A stretch of 64,000 bases of DNA from positions 1-64,000 of the forward strand of contig NZ_PSNX01000014.1 in assembly GCF_002930615.1 (NCBI RefSeq), given 5' to 3'. The first letter of the stretch is position 1, and every line of letters starts with the position of its first letter. The translations under genes and the position numbers were made by a program. Below, in pieces: positions 25,477 through 34,192 of this stretch. A model generated the notes under the pieces. That model was not told the origin of the DNA, did not search any database, and saw nothing but the letters and a program-made list of their open reading frames with translations. The DNA comes from Caldimonas caldifontis (GTDB lineage Bacteria > Pseudomonadota > Gammaproteobacteria > Burkholderiales > Burkholderiaceae_C).

Positions 25477-26361
25477 ATGTTCAACCAACTCGGCGTGATC
25501 GGCTGCGGCCTGATGGGCGGTTCCTTCGCCCTGGCGCTCAAGCGTGCCGGCCTGGTCAAGCGGGTCATCGGCTACAGCAAGTCGCCCTCGACCACCGACA
25601 AGGCCAAGCGCCTGGGCGTGATCGACATCGCGGCCGAATCGGCCCTGCTGGCCGTTTCGGGCTCGGACATCGTGCTCATGGCCGTGCCCGTGGCCGCCTC
25701 GGAAGCCACCTTCAAGGCCATCCGTCATCTGGTCGAGCCGGGTGTGCTCTTCATGGACGTGGGCTCGACCAAGCGCGACGTGGTCGATGCCGCACGCCGT
25801 GTGCTCAAGGACCGGGTTGCCTCCTTCGTGCCCGCCCACCCCATCGCGGGCAAGGAAGTCTCCGGCGTGGACCATGCCGATGCCCTGCTCTACAGCGGCC
25901 GCCAGGTCATCCTCACGCCGCTGAAGCAGACCGATGCCACCCTCGTGCAGAAGGCCACGGATGTGTGGTCCGCCATCGGAGCTCAGGTGCTCAAGATGAC
26001 GCCCGAGAACCACGACGCCGCCTTCGCTGCCGTGAGCCACCTGCCCCACCTGCTGGCCTTCGCCTATTTCAGCGCGGTGCACAAGCAGCCAGCCGGTGCC
26101 GACTTCCTCTCGCTGGCCGGCCCGGGCTTCCGCGACTTCACCCGCATCGCCGCCAGCGATCCGGCCGTGTGGCGCGACATCCTCCTGGCCAACCGCGAGG
26201 AAGTGATGAAGCAGTCACTGCGCTTCCGGCACACGCTCGATGCACTCGAGCACGTCATGAAGACCGGCAACGCCGAAGCGCTGGAGGACCTGATCCGCAG
26301 TGCCTCGGAGGCCCGCGCCAGCTGGCAGATGTCCACCCCCAAACCCACCGGCTCGCGCTGA
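25477..26361 (+). CDS. tyrA: Prephenate dehydrogenase
   Basis: A 294-residue enzyme making 4-hydroxyphenylpyruvate on the way to tyrosine. LGVIGCGLMGGSFALALK is the dinucleotide-binding loop, VGSTKRDVVDAA and PAHPIAGKEVSGVDHADA the prephenate-binding parts, and SHLPHLLAFAYFSAV the helical dimer part. ATG 25477 follows AGGGAG. A single-domain dehydrogenase without chorismate mutase, as expected since PheA carries the mutase. Confidence 0.96.
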   Translation: MFNQLGVIGCGLMGGSFALALKRAGLVKRVIGYSKSPSTTDKAKRLGVIDIAAESALLAVSGSDIVLMAVPVAASEATFKAIRHLVEPGVLFMDVGSTKRDVVDAARRVLKDRVASFVPAHPIAGKEVSGVDHADALLYSGRQVILTPLKQTDATLVQKATDVWSAIGAQVLKMTPENHDAAFAAVSHLPHLLAFAYFSAVHKQPAGADFLSLAGPGFRDFTRIAASDPAVWRDILLANREEVMKQSLRFRHTLDALEHVMKTGNAEALEDLIRSASEARASWQMSTPKPTGSR

Positions 26362-26389
26362 CGCGCCGTGACCCAGAGCGCATCGGCGC

Positions 26390-28396
26390 ATGTACACCAC
26401 CGCCTTCCTCGACCTCCCGCCCCTGCGTTCGGCCGCAGGCAGCGTCCGCCTGCCCGGCTCCAAGAGCATCTCCAACCGCGTGCTGCTGCTGGCAGGCCTG
26501 AGCGCCGGCCGCACCCGGGTGCATGACCTGCTCGATTCCGACGACACGCGGGTGATGATCGAGGCGCTGCGGCAGCTGGGCTGCGGCATCGAACACGAAG
26601 GCCGTGCGCTGGTGGTCACCGGCCTGGGGGGGCGCCTCGTCACCCGGCAGGCGCAGCTCTTCCTCGGCAATGCCGGCACCGCCATGCGGCCGCTGGTTGC
26701 CGCACTCGCCGTGCTCAGTGGCCTGCAGGGCGGCCGCTTCGAACTGAGCGGCGTGCCACGCATGCACGAGCGGCCCATTGGCGATCTGGTCGACGCACTG
26801 CGCGGCCTGGGTTGCCAGATCGACTACCTGGGCCAGGACGGTTACCCGCCGCTGCGCCTGGCGGGTGGCACGCCGCGCGTGGATGCACCGATCCGCGTGC
26901 GCGGCGACGTCTCCAGCCAGTTCCTCACGGCCCTGCTGATGGCCGCGCCGATGCTGTCGTCACAAAGCCCGGTGCGCATCGAGGTGGTGGGCGAGCTGAT
27001 CTCCAAACCCTACATCGAGATCACCCTGCGGCTGCTCGAGCGCTTCGGCATCCACGTGCAGCGCGACGGCTGGCAGGCCTTCACCGTGCCCGCGGGCTCG
27101 GCCTATCGATCCCCCGGCGACATCCATGTCGAGGCCGACGCCTCCTCGGCCTCCTACTTCGTCGCGCTCGGGGCCATCGCGTCCGACGCAACGGCCCCGC
27201 TGCGCATCGAGGGCGTGGGCGCCGACTCCATCCAGGGGGACATCCGCTTCGTGGACGCAGCCCAGGCCATGGGGGCCGTGGTCCGCTCGGGCCCCAACTG
27301 GCTGGAAGTGCATCGTGGCGCCTGGCCGCTGCGGGCCCTCGACCTCGACTGCAACCACATCCCCGATGCGGCGATGACCCTGGCCGTGATGGCGCTCTAC
27401 GCCGACGGCCCCACCACGCTGCGCAACATCGCGAGCTGGCGCGTCAAGGAAACCGATCGCATCGCCGCGATGGCCACCGAGCTGCGCAAGCTCGGCGCCG
27501 AGGTGGTCGAGGGCGCAGACTTCATCACCGTCCACCCGCTTCGCGAGGTGCGTGCGGCAGCCATCCACACCTATGACGACCATCGCGTCGCCATGTGCTT
27601 CTCGCTGGCCGCCTTCCACGGGCTCGTCGCCGGCCTGGAGCCGCAGCCCCTGCGCATCCTCGACCCGCGCTGCGTGGCCAAGACCTTCCCCGACTACTTC
27701 GAGACCCTCTTTGCGGTGGCCCGCGCCGCCACGGCCGACATTCCGGTGCTGACCATCGACGGCCCCACGGCCTCCGGCAAGGGCACGCTCGCCGCCGAGG
27801 TGGCCCGGGCCCTCGGCTACCACCTGCTGGATTCGGGCGCGCTCTACCGTGCCACGGCGCTGGCCGCCCTGGAGGCTGGCGTCGATGCTGACGACGAAGC
27901 AGGGCTGGCGGCGCTGGCCGCCGGGCTGCCACTGCGTTTCGAGCCCGATCACGTCTGGCTGGCAGCACGCGATGTGAGCGACGACTTGCGCCGGGAGGAC
28001 GTGGGCGCCATGGCCTCGCGCATCTCGGCCTTCCCGGCCGTACGAGAGGCCCTGCGGCAGCGCCAGCTCGACTTCCGCCGCCTGCCGGGCCTGGTGGCCG
28101 ATGGTCGCGACATGGGCACGGTCATTTTCCCCGATGCCACCCTGAAGGTCTTCCTCACCGCCAGCGCCGAAACGCGGGCGGATCGGCGACATAAGCAATT
28201 GATTTCCAAGGGAATTTCTGCTAATCTTGCGACCCTTTTGCAGGATTTGCAGGCGCGCGACGCCCGGGATCGCTCCCGCAGCACCGCCCCCTTGAAGCCT
28301 GCCGAGGACGCGCAGTTGCTCGACAACTCGGCCCTGACCATCGAAGCCTCGGTGGCCCAGGTGCTGGAGTGGTGGGCGCAGCGCCGGCCGTTCTGA
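26390..28396 (+). CDS. aroA: AroA-Cmk fusion: EPSP synthase and cytidylate kinase
   Basis: A 668-residue fusion. Residues 1-443 are EPSP synthase of the shikimate pathway: [16 protein letters not shown] (phosphate-binding), [14 protein letters not shown], and [15 protein letters not shown]. From about 447 the sequence is CMP kinase: [16 protein letters not shown] is the P-loop, [20 protein letters not shown] and [19 protein letters not shown] the later nucleotide sites. In most bacteria these are separate genes in this order; here no stop separates them. Bifunctional aroA-cmk proteins occur in some Burkholderiales. It lies 28 bp after tyrA and is followed by rpsA. Confidence 0.95.
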   Translation: MYTTAFLDLPPLRSAAGSVRLPGSKSISNRVLLLAGLSAGRTRVHDLLDSDDTRVMIEALRQLGCGIEHEGRALVVTGLGGRLVTRQAQLFLGNAGTAMRPLVAALAVLSGLQGGRFELSGVPRMHERPIGDLVDALRGLGCQIDYLGQDGYPPLRLAGGTPRVDAPIRVRGDVSSQFLTALLMAAPMLSSQSPVRIEVVGELISKPYIEITLRLLERFGIHVQRDGWQAFTVPAGSAYRSPGDIHVEADASSASYFVALGAIASDATAPLRIEGVGADSIQGDIRFVDAAQAMGAVVRSGPNWLEVHRGAWPLRALDLDCNHIPDAAMTLAVMALYADGPTTLRNIASWRVKETDRIAAMATELRKLGAEVVEGADFITVHPLREVRAAAIHTYDDHRVAMCFSLAAFHGLVAGLEPQPLRILDPRCVAKTFPDYFETLFAVARAATADIPVLTIDGPTASGKGTLAAEVARALGYHLLDSGALYRATALAALEAGVDADDEAGLAALAAGLPLRFEPDHVWLAARDVSDDLRREDVGAMASRISAFPAVREALRQRQLDFRRLPGLVADGRDMGTVIFPDATLKVFLTASAETRADRRHKQLISKGISANLATLLQDLQARDARDRSRSTAPLKPAEDAQLLDNSALTIEASVAQVLEWWAQRRPF

Positions 28397-28576
28397 AGCC
28401 CCCTGAAGAACGGCCACAACCCTGACCGGACCTGCGGACCGGCACCAGGGTGGTGGGCCCGGTTTTCTCCCTCCTGCGCCTCAGGGGCGCGCTGGAAGGC
28501 CGGATTCGTCAACATAACCCGCAACCGACCCCGGTTGCGCACCGCCTGCCGCAGGCTGGCACCAGGAAATCTCTTC

Positions 28577-30292
28577 ATGTCTCAAACCGCTGCCGCTGCC
28601 TCCCAAGGCATGGAATCGTTTGCCGCCCTGTTCGAAGAATCGCTGAAGCGCTCCGAAATGCGCGCCGGCGAGGTGATCACCGCCGAAGTCGTCCGCGTGG
28701 ACTACAACTTCGTCGTCGTGAACGCCGGACTCAAGTCCGAGGCCTATGTGCCCATCGAGGAGTTCAAGAACGACCAGGGCGAACTCGAGGTCCAGGTCGG
28801 CGACTTCGTTTCGGTGGCCATCGATGCCATCGAAAACGGCTACGGCGACACCATCCTGTCGCGCGACAAGGCCAAGCGCCTGGCCTCGTGGCTGTCCCTC
28901 GAGCGCGCGCTCGAATCCGGCGACTTCGTCACGGGCACCGTCTCCGGCAAGGTCAAGGGTGGCCTGACCGTGCTGGTCAACGGCATCCGCGCCTTCCTGC
29001 CTGGGTCGCTGATCGACACCCGACCGGTGAAGGACATGAGCCCGTACGAGGGCAAGACCATGGAGTTCAAGGTCATCAAGCTCGACCGCAAGCGCAACAA
29101 CGTGGTGCTGAGCCGCCGTGCCGTGATCGAAGCCTCCATGGGTGAAGAACGCGCCAAGCTGCTGGAAACCCTGCACGAAGGCGCCATCGTCGACGGCGTG
29201 GTCAAGAACATCACCGAATACGGGGCCTTCGTGGACCTGGGCGGGATCGATGGCCTGCTGCACATCACCGACATGGCCTGGCGCCGCGTGCGTCACCCCT
29301 CCGAGGTGGTGACGGTCGGCCAGGAACTGAAGGCGAAGGTCCTGAAGTTCGACGCCGAGAAGAACCGCGTCTCGCTGGGCCTGAAGCAGCTGGGCGACGA
29401 CCCCTGGGTGGGCGTGTCGCGCCGCTATCCCAACGGCACCCGCCTGTTCGGCAAGATCACCAACATCGCCGACTACGGTGCCTTCGTCGAGATCGAGCCC
29501 GGCATCGAAGGCCTGGTGCACGTCTCCGAAATGGACTGGACCAACAAGAACGTCGCTCCCAGCAAGATCGTCTCGCTGGGCGACGAGGTCGAAGTCATGG
29601 TCCTGGAGATCGACGAGGACAAGCGCCGCATCTCCCTGGGCATGAAGCAGTGCAAGCCCAACCCCTGGGACGAATTCGCCCAGAACTACAAGCGCGGCGA
29701 CAAGGTCAAGGGCCCCGTCAAGTCGATCACCGACTTCGGCGTGTTCGTGGGTCTGGCCGCTGGCATCGACGGCCTGGTGCACCTGTCCGACCTGTCCTGG
29801 AACGAGCCGGGCGAATCCGCCGTGCGCAACTACAAGAAGGGCCAGGAAGTCGAAGCCGTCGTGCTGGCCATCGACGTGGAACGCGAGCGCATCTCTCTGG
29901 GCATCAAGCAGCTCGACGCCGACCCGTTCACCAACTTCACGGCCGTCAATGACCGTGGCGCCACCGTCACCGGTGTGGTGAAGTCGGTCGATGCCCGCGG
30001 CGCCGAGATCCAGCTGGCCGACGATGTGATCGGCTACCTGCGCGCCTCGGAAATCTCCCGCGATCGCGTGGAAGATGCTCGCAACGTGCTCAAGGAAGGC
30101 GACGAAGTCACCGCGCTGATCATCAACGTGGACCGCAAGACCCGCGGCCTGCAGCTGTCGATCAAGGCCAAGGACAGCGCCGAGCAGCAAGAAGCCATGC
30201 AGCGCCTGTCGGCCGAAAGCGCTGGTAACGCCGGCACGACCAGCCTGGGCGCCCTGCTCAAGGCCAAGCTGGACAACCAGAACAACGGCTGA
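28577..30292 (+). CDS. rpsA: 30S ribosomal protein S1
   Basis: A 571-residue S1, which holds mRNA on the 30S subunit. Six S1 (OB-fold) repeats are visible, the last four with [72 protein letters not shown] and the final [23 protein letters not shown] 28577 follows AGGAAAT. The 180-bp leader from 28397 may hold the promoter and hairpins (CCGGACCTGCGGACCGG); S1 is known to control its own translation, but I see no proof here. Followed by ihfB. Confidence 0.97.
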   Translation: MSQTAAAASQGMESFAALFEESLKRSEMRAGEVITAEVVRVDYNFVVVNAGLKSEAYVPIEEFKNDQGELEVQVGDFVSVAIDAIENGYGDTILSRDKAKRLASWLSLERALESGDFVTGTVSGKVKGGLTVLVNGIRAFLPGSLIDTRPVKDMSPYEGKTMEFKVIKLDRKRNNVVLSRRAVIEASMGEERAKLLETLHEGAIVDGVVKNITEYGAFVDLGGIDGLLHITDMAWRRVRHPSEVVTVGQELKAKVLKFDAEKNRVSLGLKQLGDDPWVGVSRRYPNGTRLFGKITNIADYGAFVEIEPGIEGLVHVSEMDWTNKNVAPSKIVSLGDEVEVMVLEIDEDKRRISLGMKQCKPNPWDEFAQNYKRGDKVKGPVKSITDFGVFVGLAAGIDGLVHLSDLSWNEPGESAVRNYKKGQEVEAVVLAIDVERERISLGIKQLDADPFTNFTAVNDRGATVTGVVKSVDARGAEIQLADDVIGYLRASEISRDRVEDARNVLKEGDEVTALIINVDRKTRGLQLSIKAKDSAEQQEAMQRLSAESAGNAGTTSLGALLKAKLDNQNNG

Positions 30293-30302
30293 TGCCGTCC
30301 CC

Positions 30303-30350
30303 GCACGCCGGCGAGCCGGCGTGCCCTCGCAACCCTTCGCGGGGTTGCGA
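30303..30350. terminator. Two hairpins between rpsA and ihfB
   Basis: GCACGCCGG/CCGGCGTGC (30303-30324, loop CGAG) and TCGCAACCC/GGGTTGCGA (30327-30350, loop TTCGCG) are both perfect stems of 9 bp. No U-run follows on the plus strand, so they may weaken rather than stop transcription from rpsA into ihfB. Confidence 0.45.
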
Positions 30351-30413
30351 TGAAGGCCTGGCCACGGTCCTTCATCCCAGCCCCGCGCACTTTCTACTCC
30401 AACCGAGCGCGCC

Positions 30414-30743
30414 ATGACCCGATCCGACCTCGTGAACCAGCTGGCCGAACGCTTCGGCCAGCTCACCCATCGCGACACCGAGTTTGCGGTCAAGACCATG
30501 CTTGACGCCATGGCCGACGCATTGGCCCGTGGCCATCGCATCGAGATCCGCGGCTTCGGAAGCTTCTCGATCAACCGCCGTCCGCCCCGCATGGGCCGCA
30601 ACCCTCGCTCGGGCGAACAGGTCCTCATTCCTGAAAAGCTCGTGCCCCACTTCAAGCCTGGCAAGGCATTGCGCGAAGCCGTGGACCAGCGTCCGGTGGA
30701 TGACGAACCCGCCGCCCGGCCGTCATCGGCCCCGGCCGAGTGA
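30414..30743 (+). CDS. ihfB: Integration host factor beta subunit
   Basis: A 109-residue HU/IHF protein that bends [38 protein letters not shown] is the dimer part; [35 protein letters not shown] carries the DNA-intercalating arm with its proline. The last ten residues are an extension beyond the usual IHF-beta end. Standing order rpsA-ihfB-lapA-lapB is the canonical one. Confidence 0.97.
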   Translation: MTRSDLVNQLAERFGQLTHRDTEFAVKTMLDAMADALARGHRIEIRGFGSFSINRRPPRMGRNPRSGEQVLIPEKLVPHFKPGKALREAVDQRPVDDEPAARPSSAPAE

Positions 30744-30784
30744 CGCAGCCCGGCGAAGCCTCGAAAACGGCTTCGAGGGCCCGA

Positions 30785-30790
30785 TAGAAT
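30785..30790 (+). promoter_or_regulatory. -10-like box just before lapA
   Basis: TAGAAT lies 7 nt before ATG 30798 with no ribosome binding site between. If used as a promoter, the lapA message would be nearly leaderless. No clear -35 box. Confidence 0.45.
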
Positions 30791-30797
30791 CCCGCGC

Positions 30798-31121
30798 ATG
30801 CGAGCCCTCACCTGGCTGTTTCGAGCCTTCCTCTTTTTCGTGCTGTTCGCCTTCGCGCTGAACAACCAGCACGAGGTCAGCCTGAAGTGGTTCTTCGGCT
30901 ACGAAACCATCGCCCCGATGGTCTTTGTCGTCCTGGCGGCCTTCGTCCTGGGCTGTGCATGCGGCGTGCTTGCGATGGTGCCCAGTTGGTGGCGCCAGCG
31001 CCGCGCGGCACGTGCGCCGCAAGCGCCCGCGCCCGCCCCTGCAGCACCCCCTGCCGCCCAGCCACCGTTGGGCGGGGCCGAGGCCTACGCGCTCAACCAT
31101 CCCCCGCGCGATGGAGTTTGA
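30798..31121 (+). CDS. lapA: LapA-domain inner-membrane protein
   Basis: A 107-residue protein (YciS). Two transmembrane helices (residues about 5-22 and 40-60) with a short stretch between and a proline-rich cytoplasmic tail. Known to work with LapB in lipopolysaccharide assembly control. Overlaps lapB by 11 nt, meaning coupled translation. RTYPE: LFRAFLFFVLFAFALNNQHEVSL matches the LapA start. Confidence 0.9.
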   Translation: MRALTWLFRAFLFFVLFAFALNNQHEVSLKWFFGYETIAPMVFVVLAAFVLGCACGVLAMVPSWWRQRRAARAPQAPAPAPAAPPAAQPPLGGAEAYALNHPPRDGV

Positions 31122-32268
31122 CTTCCAGTGGCTCCTGCTGGGCCTGCCCCTGGCCTTCGGGCTGGGCTGGCTGGCCTCGCGCCTGGACCTGCGCCAGTGG
31201 CGGCGCGAGCAGCAGTCCTCTCCCAAGGCCTACTTCAAGGGCCTGAACCTGCTGCTCAACGAGCAGCAGGACAAGGCCATCGACGCCTTCATCGAAGCCG
31301 TCCAGCACGACCCCGACACTTCGGACCTGCACTTCGCCCTGGGCAACCTCTTCCGGCGTCGCGGCGAGTACGAGCGGGCCGTGCGCGTGCACGAACACCT
31401 GCTGGGCCGCGGCGACCTGCCCCGTGCCGAGCGTGAGCGCGCCCAGTACGCCCTGGCGCAAGACTTCCTGAAGGCAGGCCTCTTCGACCGCGCCGAGGCG
31501 GCCTATCGGTCGCTCGAATCCACGGCCTTCGCCACCGAAGCCAGATTGGCCCTGCTGACACTTTATGAGCGCTCGCGCGACTGGCCTGCGGCGATCGAGA
31601 CAGCCACACGGCTGGAAGCGACCGGTGCGGGCTCCTTCGCCCAACGCATCGCCCACTACCATTGCGAACTGGCCCAGGAAGCAGAGGCGCGCGGTGACAC
31701 TGATGCGGCCGAGCAGGCCTTGACCCGCGCGCGGCAGGCCGCCCCCCAGGCCGCACGCCCCATCGTGATGATCGGCGAACGGCTGGCCCGCCAGGGCCGC
31801 CACGACGAGGCCCTGGCGGCCTGGGCCGAACTGATGGCGGTCCAGCCGGCGGCGTTCGGGCTGGTCGCCCCCAGCTATGCCATCAGCGCGCGCGCCGCCG
31901 GCCTGGTGGACGAAGCCCGCACCCGCCTGGAGTCCCTTTACGCCCAGGCACCCAGCGCCGAGTTGCTGAAGGCGCGCCTGGAGCTGGCGTCAGACGGCAT
32001 TGAGCGACGACGGCTCCTGGTGGAACACCTCGAACGGCTCGCCTCCATCACCGCCGCGGCCAGCCTCGTGGATGAAAGCCTGCGCCAGGACTCAGTCCTG
32101 GAGCGGGCCGAACTGCTGTCGGTCCAGAAGGCGATCGCCGCTGCCGCCCGCCCGCTGCAGCGCTACCGTTGCGCCGCCTGCGGCTTCGAGGCCCAGCACT
32201 ACTTCTGGCAATGCCCTGGCTGCCAGGGCTGGGACAGCTACCCGCCGCGTCACATCGACGAGCTGTAG
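31111..32268 (+). CDS. lapB: LapB: lipopolysaccharide assembly regulator
   Basis: A 385-residue protein (YciM). One N-terminal membrane helix (FDFQWLLLGLPLAFGLGWLA), then tetratricopeptide repeats (KAIDAFIEAVQHDPDTSDLHFALGNLFRRRGEYERAVRVHEHLL), and a C-terminal rubredoxin-like metal knob: RCAACGFEAQHYFWQCPGCQGW with two CxxC pairs. LapB brings FtsH to LpxC to adjust lipid A synthesis. The start overlaps lapA. The later in-frame open region before 31111 is in another gene. Confidence 0.93.
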   Translation: MEFDFQWLLLGLPLAFGLGWLASRLDLRQWRREQQSSPKAYFKGLNLLLNEQQDKAIDAFIEAVQHDPDTSDLHFALGNLFRRRGEYERAVRVHEHLLGRGDLPRAERERAQYALAQDFLKAGLFDRAEAAYRSLESTAFATEARLALLTLYERSRDWPAAIETATRLEATGAGSFAQRIAHYHCELAQEAEARGDTDAAEQALTRARQAAPQAARPIVMIGERLARQGRHDEALAAWAELMAVQPAAFGLVAPSYAISARAAGLVDEARTRLESLYAQAPSAELLKARLELASDGIERRRLLVEHLERLASITAAASLVDESLRQDSVLERAELLSVQKAIAAAARPLQRYRCAACGFEAQHYFWQCPGCQGWDSYPPRHIDEL

Positions 32269-32282
32269 CCACCCCTGAGGCC

Positions 32283-33017
32283 TTACTCCCGCCAGTGCTC
32301 GGCCAACCAAGGCGCCGGCAGAGCCCGGCGCCACCCGTGCGTGGAACGGCCCGTGATGGCGTCGGGCGGATTGATCACACCGTGGAAGATGAGGATGCGC
32401 GCACCCGGTGGGATGGCGGGCATGCGCAGGTAGTTCATCGGCCAGTGCGGGATGCAGTGGTACTTCCAGCTCACGCACCATGCTGCGGGCCAGTAGGCGA
32501 GCTTGCCCTGCTCATGCAGCACCTCTGACAACCAGGCCTGCTCGTTGCGCAGCCGCGCGCGGATGGATTCGTGCTCGGTGCGGAAGCGCTCCAGCACCTC
32601 GGGGTGGGCCCCGATGCGAAAGCGGTAGACGGAGGAATTGCCGGTGATGCGCCAGGGGCGCTTCCAGTCGTGGATGATCAGGAAATCACCGGGCTGCTCG
32701 AAGAAGGGCGTGATGTCGTCGACGATCACCACGTCAAGGTCGAGGAAGAGGGCCGTGCCTTGCAGGCCGTGCAGATCGGCCGCCAGAGTGGTGAGCTTTT
32801 TCCAGCCCCGCTCGGGAATGCCCTCGGGCAGGGCGAGATCGGGAATAGGCAGGCACGACACCTCGGGCCGGATGCCCTCGCGGCGGTCGGTGAGGCACAC
32901 GAAACGGAAATCGCCACGCAAATGGCGGCGCACCATGCCGTACAGACGATTGACGTATTCGGGGCCGTACTTGGTGCCCCACTTCATGCACAGCACAACC
33001 CGTTCCGCAGCGCTCAC
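32283..33017 (-). CDS. Glycosyltransferase-like protein
   Basis: A 244-residue protein. FRFVCLTDRREGI early and TALFLDLDVVIVDDITPFFEQ in the middle are the nucleotide-sugar and DxD metal-binding patterns of GT8-like glycosyltransferases; ILIFHGVINPPDAI is near the end. The acceptor is unknown; surface polysaccharide is plausible. I chose GTG 33017 since GGAGG lies 4 nt upstream, rather than ATG 33035. Convergent with lapB, 14 bp apart. Confidence 0.72.
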   Translation of the reverse strand: MSAAERVVLCMKWGTKYGPEYVNRLYGMVRRHLRGDFRFVCLTDRREGIRPEVSCLPIPDLALPEGIPERGWKKLTTLAADLHGLQGTALFLDLDVVIVDDITPFFEQPGDFLIIHDWKRPWRITGNSSVYRFRIGAHPEVLERFRTEHESIRARLRNEQAWLSEVLHEQGKLAYWPAAWCVSWKYHCIPHWPMNYLRMPAIPPGARILIFHGVINPPDAITGRSTHGWRRALPAPWLAEHWRE

Positions 33018-33206
33018 ACATCCTCCATCCAGCATGGTCCCGGCGGATTGTCTCTCATGCCGCCAGAGGCTCTAGTTACGCCTGTTCACCAAGTCAGTCG
33101 CCTCATCCCTCGCACGGGGGGCGGGCGACCCCACGAGGTCTTCCTACACTGCAGATCCTGGCCATCTCAGCCGGCCATGGGCGAAACAAAATTCAGGAGG
33201 AATTTC

Positions 33207-33584
33207 ATGAATCTATGCGTCAAACTGCTGTTCGCCTGGGTGGTGGCCCTGTGCGCCACACCTGCCTGGGCCGTCGGCGACGTCAACCGCCTCGAACCCG
33301 GCCGCCTGCAGGCCGTCAAGGGCATCGGGCCCAAGCTGTCGCAACGCATCGTCGAAGAGCGTCAGCGCTCGCCCTTCCGGGATTGGGACGACTTCATCGA
33401 CCGCATGCCGGGCGTGGGCGAGCGCACGGCCCAGAAGTTTTCGGCCCAGGGCCTCACGGTGAACGGACAGTCCTTCGGCTCCGCGCCCGCCAACGCCCGC
33501 ACACCGGCGCGCAACAGCGTCACGGCTTACGCGCCGCGCACGCCACCCGCGCCTGCACCGGAGTCAGCCACCTTGCGGCGCTGA
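33207..33584 (+). CDS. ComEA-like helix-hairpin-helix DNA-binding protein
   Basis: A 125-residue exported protein. Signal peptide MNLCVKLLFAWVVALCATPAWA, then a double helix-hairpin-helix: RLQAVKGIGPKLSQRIVEERQ and FIDRMPGVGERTAQKFSAQG. These bind DNA in the periplasm, as in ComEA of natural transformation; helicases and repair proteins share the fold. The last 40 residues are Ala/Pro-rich and unstructured. A strong AGGAGG precedes ATG 33207. No other competence gene is near it. Confidence 0.85.
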   Translation: MNLCVKLLFAWVVALCATPAWAVGDVNRLEPGRLQAVKGIGPKLSQRIVEERQRSPFRDWDDFIDRMPGVGERTAQKFSAQGLTVNGQSFGSAPANARTPARNSVTAYAPRTPPAPAPESATLRR

Positions 33585-33593
33585 CGCTCTGCT

Positions 33594-34004
33594 TCAGTGC
33601 TTCGGTCCCTTGCCGGGGTGATCGTCACGGCCGCGGTGCGGCGGCCCGCCTTTGCCATGCTTCTTCTTTTCTTCCCAGTACTGGCGCTCACGGTCCTCGT
33701 CGTACTTGACGAAATAGACGGGCCGTGAACAGGCGTTGTACTTGTGGCAATGCTTGCCCCAGTTCTTCGCATGCCCGGGGGGCACGCGCATGTAGACCGG
33801 CGTCTGGTGCACGATCACGGCCGGCGGCGCGATGATGACCGGCTGCGGGTAGATCACCGCCGGCGGCGGGGCGTGGCCGATGTCGATGCGCCCGTAGAAG
33901 CCCGGCTGGTTGACGCTGACCGACACGCCCACGCTGGTGTTGGCGGCGGCCAGGAAGGGTGCGCCGGCAAGCGCGGCTGCAAGAAGGATCTGACCTGCTT
34001 TCAT
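33594..34004 (-). CDS. Secreted protein of unknown function
   Basis: A 136-residue protein. N-terminal signal peptide (MKAGQILLAAALAGAPFLAAA, cut near AAANT). The middle is rich in Pro and Val (APPPAVIYPQPVIIAPPAV), followed by a segment with two Cys (CHKYNACSRPVYFVKYDEDRER) and a basic, His/Gly-rich tail ending GKGPKH. I do not recognise a domain, though the middle-to-cysteine pattern appears in many Burkholderiales periplasmic proteins. Convergent with the ComEA-like gene. Confidence 0.65.
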   Translation of the reverse strand: MKAGQILLAAALAGAPFLAAANTSVGVSVSVNQPGFYGRIDIGHAPPPAVIYPQPVIIAPPAVIVHQTPVYMRVPPGHAKNWGKHCHKYNACSRPVYFVKYDEDRERQYWEEKKKHGKGGPPHRGRDDHPGKGPKH

Positions 34005-34103
34005 GAGAACGGCTCCTTGGAGCCCGGCGGATGGCCAGGAGCTCCTGTGGTGGTACGTGGACAGGATGCTAGCGGGAATCTGCCCTGAAAAATGGGAGAA
34101 CTC

Positions 34104-34134
34104 CCCACCTGTCCGGCACTGTCTGACAGGTGGG
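34104..34134 (-). terminator. Hairpin downstream of dnaE
   Basis: CCCACCTGTC (34104-34113) pairs perfectly with GACAGGTGGG (34125-34134). It lies 60 bp after the dnaE stop on the minus strand; CATTTTTC follows after 8-10 nt, so termination is plausible. The same stem could also stop the secreted-protein gene region from the other side. Confidence 0.55.
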
Positions 34135-34192
34135 TGGGATTTGTGTGGCGACCTGCCCTCGAAACGTAAACTCTCGTTACAGAAATGAGCGG

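Noticed and set aside
28481-30865. Long antisense frame across rpsA and ihfB
   Set aside because: Same reason; S1 and IHF on the plus strand explain the DNA.
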